In this document: in pieces, positions 44,457 through 49,862 of the stretch
Layout of the letters: each line of letters starts with the position of its first letter
Position numbering within the stretch: position 1 is the stretch's first letter
Origin: Lachnoanaerobaculum saburreum DSM 3986
Lineage (GTDB): Bacteria > Bacillota > Clostridia > Lachnospirales > Lachnospiraceae
Reading direction: 5' to 3'
Length of the DNA: 49,862 nt
NCBI RefSeq assembly: GCF_000185385.1
Contig: NZ_GL622296.1
Span: 1,844,198 to 1,894,059, forward strand
The notes under the pieces: model-generated
What the model saw: only the letters and a program-made list of their open reading frames with translations
Databases searched by the model: none
What the model was told of the DNA's origin: nothing
Translations under genes and position numbers: made by a program

Positions 44457-44552
44457 TTACTTGACAGTAGCTATTTCAGCCGGAACTCTATAGTCACCAA
44501 CACGATATCTCCACTGACCACTTCTATTTGCAAACAGTGCTTTACCATAATA
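44457..44552 (-). pseudogene. C-terminal-side remnant of a RelE/ParE-type toxin
   Basis: An open stretch of 31 codons without a start encodes YYGKALFANRSGQWRYRVGD followed by YRVPAEIATVK and a stop. The string G-W/L-WRYRVGDYR is the hallmark of RelE-family mRNA interferases (their WR-RVGDYR strand pair). The rest of the toxin and any RelB antitoxin are missing. Similarity is by eye and the piece is short, but the motif is distinctive. Confidence 0.65.
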
Positions 44553-44572
44553 TTAGAAAATTTAATTAAATA

Positions 44573-45808
44573 TCATTCACTGAAATATTTTTCCATTAAG
44601 TTAATCCACTCTTGACTTCCGGGGCTGTAGCAAACAGAGTTTCCAAAAATAAATCCTTCTCCTGCAAATATTCCTAAGTAATATGGCGTAATCTGTAGTT
44701 CTATCTCGCTTCCGTCTTTTTTTGTAAGAATCAATAAATCCTCATAAGACGGTCTGCCCATATAAGATACTTCAGAGCTTTTTAAAATTTTAACTATTTC
44801 ATTAACAGAATCCGAATCATCTATATTTATAATCTTACTTTGCCAATCTTGTGCATTTTTTCGAATCAGTTTTATGGAAGAAATATCTGTAATCTCATCT
44901 AAAGAACGAACCTCAAAAAAATCTTTAACATTTTCATAAAGAGTTTGATTAACGGAGTCCATAAACGGCATAGCTTCACCATTATAACCATATAAAAGTA
45001 CACATTCATTGTTTATTTTTGATGAATCGACTTTTCTATTGTCCTCTGTAATTGCAGTCAGTTCACCATATGAAATCGGTTTGTATGCATAAAAATCCTC
45101 CCCATGTTCCCATTTATACATCAATATATATGGTGTCTTAAAAGGCTTAAGGGCTCTTAATTGTTTTTCATGTAATTGATTGATATATTCAAACCTGTTT
45201 TTATTTAGTATTTCATTAAATACCTCGCCTAAATTCATACCTGAGTATTTTATATCACCTGATATATCCTCAAAATCTGAATATTGTTTAATACCTAAGT
45301 ATATATATTCCCCGTCTTTACTTTGATAAAAGGACAAAACTCCCGGAAAATCATATATTTTCTCAAAACTATCCTCATTACCCATTTGATCGTCAATCAA
45401 TTTTCCCAGCTGAACATATCCGTTTTCTTCAATCCATGAATTTAAATCCATCAAAGGTGGGGTTTCAGTTTTAGATATCCCAAGAATGTATGCATATCCG
45501 TTATCAGAAAATCGCCCCAAAAACTTATAGTCATCTTTTATAGGCTTTGTATAGAACTCTAAAAGAGCCCCTTCCATGTCCATATATTTGATTTCCGGAG
45601 TTTCTTCCTCCATTATGCTTATCAAACCCCTTATTTCACCCATTTCTGTACCGGTAAGCTCATTTTCTGCAACACTCTCAGAAACAGAACTTGTTTGTTT
45701 ATCAATATCCGTATTTTCAATAGTTTCTGTAGATTTTAATTCCTGCCTCCCGTTACAGGCAAACAATAATGCTATCGGTATAAAAATATATAGCCAAGTT
45801 TTTTTCAT
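44573..45808 (-). CDS. Predicted lipoprotein of unknown function
   Basis: A 411-aa exported protein. The signal ends in an LLFAC lipobox (Cys18), followed by a Ser/Thr/Glu-rich tether. The mature part alternates acidic helices and strands; a segment near PYYLGIFAGEGFIFGNSVCY stands out. I do not recognise a domain. GGGAGGG before 45808 decides the start; an in-frame ATG at 45904 lacks a site and a signal peptide. It ends beside the RelE-like remnant and has no visible terminator of its own. Confidence 0.8.
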   Translation of the reverse strand: MKKTWLYIFIPIALLFACNGRQELKSTETIENTDIDKQTSSVSESVAENELTGTEMGEIRGLISIMEEETPEIKYMDMEGALLEFYTKPIKDDYKFLGRFSDNGYAYILGISKTETPPLMDLNSWIEENGYVQLGKLIDDQMGNEDSFEKIYDFPGVLSFYQSKDGEYIYLGIKQYSDFEDISGDIKYSGMNLGEVFNEILNKNRFEYINQLHEKQLRALKPFKTPYILMYKWEHGEDFYAYKPISYGELTAITEDNRKVDSSKINNECVLLYGYNGEAMPFMDSVNQTLYENVKDFFEVRSLDEITDISSIKLIRKNAQDWQSKIINIDDSDSVNEIVKILKSSEVSYMGRPSYEDLLILTKKDGSEIELQITPYYLGIFAGEGFIFGNSVCYSPGSQEWINLMEKYFSE

Positions 45809-46172
45809 AGATTTGCCCTCCCATAAAATATCATCAGTATGGATTTTTATAACCATACTAAAATCAAGTTCTTTTTTAAGAAATTTATCTCTAATCTGTA
45901 GCAAATAATCTTAATAATATTATCCTGATACTAAACCATCTCTTTATATAATTATATTATATTTATTTTATACCGTCTATGATATAAGTGTATAATAAAT
46001 ATATCTATATCCGGCAGGTTTTATTTTAAAAATAATGACCGTTCTTTCCGATAATAATTATGTGCTGATCTATAATGTATACATTTACAAAAGTTTATAT
46101 TTGACATATACTAATACTGAAGCACAAATATGTACATCCATATTAAGGATGTTTATTTTATAAAGGAGATTT
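45809..46172. other. Divergent intergenic region (lipoprotein gene / DUF364 gene)
   Basis: A 364-base AT-rich region between two divergent starts. It holds the plus-strand promoter at 46084-46112 and a short leader hairpin ACATCC/GGATGT (46134-46152) before the ribosome site AAAGGAG. No convincing minus-strand promoter or gene was found. Confidence 0.6.
46084..46112 (+). promoter_or_regulatory. Promoter of the DUF364-type gene
   Basis: A -35 TTTACA (46084-46089) and a -10 TATACT (46107-46112) are separated by 17 bases, about 60 bases before the ATG at 46173. Confidence 0.65.
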
Positions 46173-47012
46173 ATGAAGGATATAAAAAGAATACTTAATC
46201 TGAATCTGGCACTTTATGAGAAATATGGCATACCTGTTGCAAGGCTTGAAGAATTTGTTTTCGGATTCAAATGGGCAATGGCAATTGATGATAACAAAAA
46301 GATAAGCTTTGCACTCAGAATAGGTAAAGAAAAACCTGTTAAAGAGTATGAGCCTATTATAAGAAATCTTATCGGAAAGCCTCTTGATGAGTGCATTAAA
46401 GAGCTTTTACTTATGGAAGATGAAACATTGCGTACACTGCTTGTTGTACTTAGCAGTCTTATGAGTAAGCCTCTTAACAGTGTTGAATTTTTGGCAGACA
46501 GAGGTATTGAACGCACTCCCGGACTCAATTTCAGATATGATGTAAGCGGTATGAAAGTAGGTCTTGTAGGCTACGGTGTCTATATAAAATTTTTCTTAAA
46601 CAAGTGCAAAGAGTTCCATGCTTTTGACCTCTCACCACAGGATAAAGTTTTAAGCTATAGAATTTCAAAGGATAATACGGAAGTTTATCCGAAGGATATA
46701 TATTTCCATTTAGGTGAGGATGCACTAAAGCATAAAGATATACTTGAAAGCTTGGATATAATAATTATGTCAGGTTCTACACTGGTAAATGAATCCTATC
46801 TTGATATATTGCATGCCTGCAAAAATGCTACAATAAAAGGAATATACGGACCAAGCAGTGAGCTTTCTCCCGACTATCTCTTTGAATGTGGCTACAATTA
46901 TATTTTCAGTATGGATGCAAAAGACAGTGCCGAATATCTTAAATGCTCATTTGCACCGATACCTGATTTTTCAACTTTTGAACTTATGAATTTATATGAA
47001 CTGAAAAAATAA
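46173..47012 (+). CDS. DUF364/DUF4213-type Rossmann-like protein
   Basis: A 279-aa cytoplasmic protein. The N-terminal part (to about 100) fits the DUF4213 enolase-N-like domain. The C-terminal part resembles DUF364, a Rossmann-like domain proposed to chelate heavy metals: VGLVGYGVYIKFFLNKC, FHAFDLSP, LDIIIMSGSTLVN, GIYGPSSELSPDYLF. Such proteins often lie by metal-transport or molybdenum genes; none is adjacent here. AAAGGAGATTT precedes the ATG. The family call is by motif memory and moderately sure. Confidence 0.75.
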   Translation: MKDIKRILNLNLALYEKYGIPVARLEEFVFGFKWAMAIDDNKKISFALRIGKEKPVKEYEPIIRNLIGKPLDECIKELLLMEDETLRTLLVVLSSLMSKPLNSVEFLADRGIERTPGLNFRYDVSGMKVGLVGYGVYIKFFLNKCKEFHAFDLSPQDKVLSYRISKDNTEVYPKDIYFHLGEDALKHKDILESLDIIIMSGSTLVNESYLDILHACKNATIKGIYGPSSELSPDYLFECGYNYIFSMDAKDSAEYLKCSFAPIPDFSTFELMNLYELKK

Positions 47013-47015
47013 ATA

Positions 47016-47055
47016 AAAATTCCCCCGGATAGTCAATATCCGAGGGATTTTTTAA
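47016..47055. terminator. Bidirectional terminator between the DUF364-type gene and the ABC ATPase gene
   Basis: TCCCCCGGATA pairs with TATCCGAGGGA with one mismatch; T residues follow on the plus strand and A residues precede it. It serves two converging genes. Confidence 0.82.
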
Positions 47056-47810
47056 TTTTCAAGATTTTTTAATATATCTTTTTTATATTCTAAAAACTCT
47101 TTACTGAGCCTGAAATTATTAATTCTGTTATCAACATTTATTTTTATTTCTCTTATTATTGTAGCCGGCTTTCCTCCCAGTATATAAATCCTGTCTGATA
47201 AAAGTATCGCCTCATCCACATCATGTGTGATAAATATAGTTGATGTATTATATCTTTTTCTCATATTCATATACCATTCATGCATTTCATCCTTTGTAAT
47301 AGCATCAAGTGCAGAAAAAGGCTCATCAAGCAGCGACACATCCTTTGAAAAAAGATATGTACGCAAAAGTGCAATCCTCTGCCTCATACCGCCTGACAGT
47401 TCCTTCGGATATTTTTTTGCATATGACTCCAGCTTAAACTCTCTAAGCATATCATTTGCTTTTCTTATAGCTGTCTCTTTCTTTTCTTTCTTTATCAAAA
47501 GCGGTAATGCCACATTCTCTTCAATCTTCATATATGGAAGTAATAAATCTTTTTGAAATGAGTAGCTGATAATTCCGGATTTTCCTGTTATATCTTTACC
47601 ATTATATATTATCTTCCCTATATCAGGTTTTAAAAGACCTGCTATTATATTAAAAAGTGTACTCTTTCCGCTTCCACTTACTCCAAGCAAAGATACAAGC
47701 TCATTTTTATTCAAAGTCAAATTTATATTTGAAATGATTTTTCTATTATCATATCCAAAACTTATATCTTGAACAGCTAAAAGCATCTCACTGTTTTGTG
47801 ATAAATTCAT
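47052..47810 (-). CDS. thiZ: ABC transporter ATP-binding protein (ThiZ-like)
   Basis: A 252-aa nucleotide-binding subunit. Walker A is LLGVSGSGKSTLFNII, the signature is KELSGGMRQRIALLR, Walker B is DVSLLDEPFSALDAITKDEM, and the switch is ITHDVDEAI. It resembles the nitrate/taurine/ThiZ group that pairs with NMT1/THI5-like binding proteins. The start at 47810 is supported by GCAGGA 8 bases upstream. It overlaps the binding-protein gene. Thiamine-precursor transport is inferred from neighbours. Confidence 0.88.
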   Translation of the reverse strand: MNLSQNSEMLLAVQDISFGYDNRKIISNINLTLNKNELVSLLGVSGSGKSTLFNIIAGLLKPDIGKIIYNGKDITGKSGIISYSFQKDLLLPYMKIEENVALPLLIKKEKKETAIRKANDMLREFKLESYAKKYPKELSGGMRQRIALLRTYLFSKDVSLLDEPFSALDAITKDEMHEWYMNMRKRYNTSTIFITHDVDEAILLSDRIYILGGKPATIIREIKINVDNRINNFRLSKEFLEYKKDILKNLEN

Positions 47811-48795
47811 TGTCAAGTCCTGCTCCCTCATCTATCCGGTGCTCCAACAGATTGTTATCATTTATCCACCTATAGAAGTTTTTCCATCTTTCACTGTCAA
47901 TATATCCCCATGGAATATCCTTATCAATATAACAGGTGGATAAGTACCCCTGTGAAGCATTTGCAAGTTTACTGTCTATTTCAGGAGCATACTTAAGCAA
48001 TATTTCAGCTGCATCCTGTGGATTACCTGCTGCAAACTCATAGCCTTTCTTAGTCGCTTCCAAAAATTTTTTGACCGTATCACTGTTGTTTTTTATCATA
48101 TCATCATTTGTAATAAGTACAGGAGTATAGTAATCAAATGTCGGATTGATATCTTTGAATGCAAAATAATCAAAATCAAATCCCTTTTCTTTAGCTGAAA
48201 TACCTGCCCAACCATAATAAACCCATACCGCATCTATCTGTTTTGTGCTTAATGCAGACACCTCATCTGTAACTGTAGAAGGTATAAGCTCCACCTTTGC
48301 AAAGTCACCACCATCCTTTTCCACTACATTTTTCAAAATTGCTTTTTCTATAGGAAGATCCCATGTGGCATACTTTTTTCCTTCAAGTCCCTTTGGAGTG
48401 GTAATACCGTCTCCTTTTCTTGACATTATTCCGGAGGTATTATGCTGTGTTATTGCAGCAACAGCCTTTATAGGAAGCGGACTGTCTTTTGACAATGCTC
48501 CTGCCATAGTATCTTGAAATGATATACCGAAATCGGCCTTACCGCTTGCAACCAAAACTTCCGCACCGTCCTCAGGCGGCTGTACTATCTCAAGTTCAAT
48601 ACCTGCATCCTTATAGTATCCCTTATCCATTGCAACATACAATCCTGTATGATTTGTATTAGGTGTCCAGTCAAGCACCAATTTTAATTTCTTCTCAATG
48701 GAAGTTGATTGTTTTTCACTTCCACAAGCCATACTTGCCGCAGCTATTGCAAATAAACTCAAGCCGATATATAAACCTTTAATTATCTTTTTCAT
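47788..48795 (-). CDS. thiY: ABC transporter substrate-binding lipoprotein (ThiY/NMT1-THI5-like)
   Basis: A 335-aa lipoprotein with an SMAC lipobox (Cys24). The mature domain starts LKLVLDWTPNTNHTGLYVAM and DKGYYKDAGIELEI, which closely follows the ThiY/THI5 group that binds formylaminopyrimidine or related HMP precursors. ASGKADFGISFQDT and AVWVYYGWAGISAKEKGFD are further family marks. GGGAGG precedes the ATG at 48795, which overlaps the permease stop by 4 bases. The ligand is inferred. Confidence 0.9.
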   Translation of the reverse strand: MKKIIKGLYIGLSLFAIAAASMACGSEKQSTSIEKKLKLVLDWTPNTNHTGLYVAMDKGYYKDAGIELEIVQPPEDGAEVLVASGKADFGISFQDTMAGALSKDSPLPIKAVAAITQHNTSGIMSRKGDGITTPKGLEGKKYATWDLPIEKAILKNVVEKDGGDFAKVELIPSTVTDEVSALSTKQIDAVWVYYGWAGISAKEKGFDFDYFAFKDINPTFDYYTPVLITNDDMIKNNSDTVKKFLEATKKGYEFAAGNPQDAAEILLKYAPEIDSKLANASQGYLSTCYIDKDIPWGYIDSERWKNFYRWINDNNLLEHRIDEGAGLDNEFITKQ

Positions 48796-49541
48796 TTTTC
48801 CTCCCATGGCATGGCTATCTTCTGCAATAAATCCACTACCTTTAATAATAATAAACTAAGTATTGAAATAATAATAATTACTGCAAACATCTTGTCAAAT
48901 GCATATGCTTTTCTCACTCTGGTCATATAAACTCCAAGTCCTCTAAAGCCTCCAAGCCACTCTGCTATCACACCGCCTACTACAGAGTATGAGGCGGAAA
49001 TCTTCAGTGCCGCAAAGAATTTTCCCATAGATGACGGTATCTTGATAAACTTATATATATCAAATTCACTTGCACCCATTGACTTAAGCAGGTTTATCTC
49101 ATCACTGTCCGCACTCTTAAAACTTTCTAAAAGTCCTATAGTTATAGGGAAGAATGTAACAAGCACTATAAGTATAACTTTGGGCAAAAGATCATACCCG
49201 AACCAAAGTACCAAAAGCGGTGCTATTGCTATGGTCGGTATGGTTTGAGTAATAATAACAAAAGGATAAAATGTCTTATACACATTTATAAACCTGTCCA
49301 TTAAAAGAGCAAATATAAATCCCAGAAATACGCCTACAACCAGTCCAATCAAGCTTTCTGCCAAAGTGATGACAAGGTGATACATAAGCAGCAAAAAATC
49401 TTCTGTCAATGCCTTTACTATCTGTATCGGTGACGGCATCAAAAATACCGGTATTACCTTTAATGTACAAAGTATCTGCCAAACCGCTAAAAATATAATG
49501 CCGAAGGCAACCGGATATATACTGTCTGTTTTATTTTTCAT
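48792..49541 (-). CDS. thiX: ABC transporter permease (ThiX-like)
   Basis: A 249-aa BPD-type permease with about six spans. The EAA-type cytoplasmic loop is KSMGASEFDIYKFIKIPSSM. ASYSVVGGVIAEWLGGFRGL is typical of the SsuC/ThiX group. The gene overlaps the thiamine-binding protein gene by 11 bases and has a weak ribosome site, so coupling is likely. It forms a transporter with the neighbouring ATPase and binding protein. Confidence 0.9.
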   Translation of the reverse strand: MKNKTDSIYPVAFGIIFLAVWQILCTLKVIPVFLMPSPIQIVKALTEDFLLLMYHLVITLAESLIGLVVGVFLGFIFALLMDRFINVYKTFYPFVIITQTIPTIAIAPLLVLWFGYDLLPKVILIVLVTFFPITIGLLESFKSADSDEINLLKSMGASEFDIYKFIKIPSSMGKFFAALKISASYSVVGGVIAEWLGGFRGLGVYMTRVRKAYAFDKMFAVIIIISILSLLLLKVVDLLQKIAMPWEEK

Positions 49542-49836
49542 CTAAATGGTGTTTTGTTACCTTTCTGTCTATTGTAAGCAAATCCCCGTTCGGTCTGAAA
49601 CTTACCTTGATATATGCCATCACCGCAGGGGCACCTGCTCTTATTGCTATATGCTGACATTCCTTTACCATATCCATAAGCTCATCATAATCTCCCTCAA
49701 CAGTAGTTTCAAACGGACCTACATAATATTTATATCCTGTACTTTTTATATAAGCTATCACCTCATCCACTATCCTGACTGTCTCATCATTGTCATAGAC
49801 TTCAGGTAATGTCTGTATTGCTACACTTGCATTCAT
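49531..49836 (-). CDS. MTH1187/YkoF-type thiamine-binding protein
   Basis: A 101-aa protein with the MTH1187 (formerly DUF77) fold. NASVAIQTLPEVYDNDETVR, YKYYVGPFETTVEGDYDELM and CQHIAIRAGAPAVMAYIKVS are characteristic. These ferredoxin-like domain proteins bind thiamine or HMP-like ligands and often sit with ThiXYZ genes. GGAGG before 49836 decides the start. It is the first gene visible of the transporter operon, which runs off the window edge. Confidence 0.9.
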   Translation of the reverse strand: MNASVAIQTLPEVYDNDETVRIVDEVIAYIKSTGYKYYVGPFETTVEGDYDELMDMVKECQHIAIRAGAPAVMAYIKVSFRPNGDLLTIDRKVTKHHLDEK

Positions 49837-49844
49837 ATCTACCT

Positions 49845-49862
49845 CCAAAAAAAGGGGGTGTG
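49845..49862 (-). other. Possible 3' half of a terminator at the window edge
   Basis: On the minus strand CCCCCTTTTTTTGGAGG precedes the MTH1187-type gene. A C run followed by seven T residues looks like the end of a terminator whose 5' arm lies outside the window, perhaps part of another riboswitch platform. It also contains the ribosome site. Confidence 0.3.

Noticed and set aside
47016-47055. Inverted repeat as a possible attachment site
   Set aside because: It has the position and T tracts of a bidirectional terminator between converging genes.
47788-49541. Taurine, nitrate or sulfonate transporter
   Set aside because: The LDWTPNTNHTGLYVA start of the binding protein and the adjacent MTH1187-type protein favour thiamine precursors.
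1-49862. CRISPR arrays, tRNA or rRNA genes, insertion sequences, prophage
   Set aside because: No phased repeats, tRNA-like cloverleaf ends, rRNA motifs, transposase or phage structural genes were noticed; tRNA absence was judged by eye only.

Overview
The window is a low-GC, gene-dense chromosomal segment of an anaerobic Firmicute. Formate fermentation genes (pflB, pflA and a formate/nitrite channel), an oxygen-independent HemZ, NCS1-type CytX, DUF4317 and DUF1653 proteins, and a secreted protein ending in choline-binding-type repeats together suggest the family Lachnospiraceae. An oral genus such as Lachnoanaerobaculum is possible, but that is only an impression. Nearly all genes are on the minus strand. 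No rRNA, tRNA, CRISPR array, transposase or prophage was seen.

Layout. 0-1.1 kb: a LacI-type regulator on the plus strand. 1.2-4.9 kb: thiM-thiE-thiD-cytX, a thiamine salvage operon behind a promoter, a TPP riboswitch and a terminator. 4.9-5.7 kb: an FNT channel. 6.0-11.3 kb: an envelope/redox cluster of a polyferredoxin-like membrane protein, a histidine kinase without a partner regulator, a 53-aa CD1871A-type CXXC protein, a CPBP protease, a TlpA-like thioredoxin lipoprotein, another lipoprotein and a cell-wall-binding protein. 11.4-14.5 kb: pflB-pflA. 14.9-17.6 kb: DUF1653, uvrC and a Dabb protein. 17.9-18.7 kb: a plus-strand island of two unrecognised genes. 18.8-36.4 kb: fourteen nearly gap-free minus-strand genes (relA, MBL hydrolase, hemZ, hisS, aspS, response regulator, gltX, UvrD-type helicase, histidine kinase, cbiD, cobI, cobJ, cbiJ, cbiET). 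36.6-37.6 kb: ribU behind an FMN riboswitch. 37.6-44.4 kb: the conserved ylxM-ffh-rpsP-khpA / rimM-trmD locus, interrupted by an ATPase plus HEPN pair. 44.4-46 kb: a RelE-like toxin remnant and a lipoprotein. 46.2-47.0 kb: a DUF364-type protein. 47.0-49.8 kb: a ThiXYZ-like ABC transporter with a thiamine-binding MTH1187-type protein.

The strongest candidate for something new is the two-gene module at 40012-41976: an AAA15/21-type ATPase and a HEPN RNase-like protein, placed between khpA and rimM. It has its own promoter, lies behind a terminator that closes the upstream operon, and apparently supplies the transcript for rimM, trmD and the DUF4317 gene. Other points of interest are the partnerless histidine kinase in a redox cluster with 11-bp-phased direct repeats at two promoters, the two-component pair split by gltX and a helicase inside the relA-to-cobalamin gene train, a predicted nearly leaderless ylxM mRNA, and the unrecognised pair at 17.9-18.6 kb.

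Metabolically, the organism seems to salvage thiamine precursors (two loci, no thiC or thiG here), import riboflavin, make formate from pyruvate, and carry at least five genes of the anaerobic corrin pathway.
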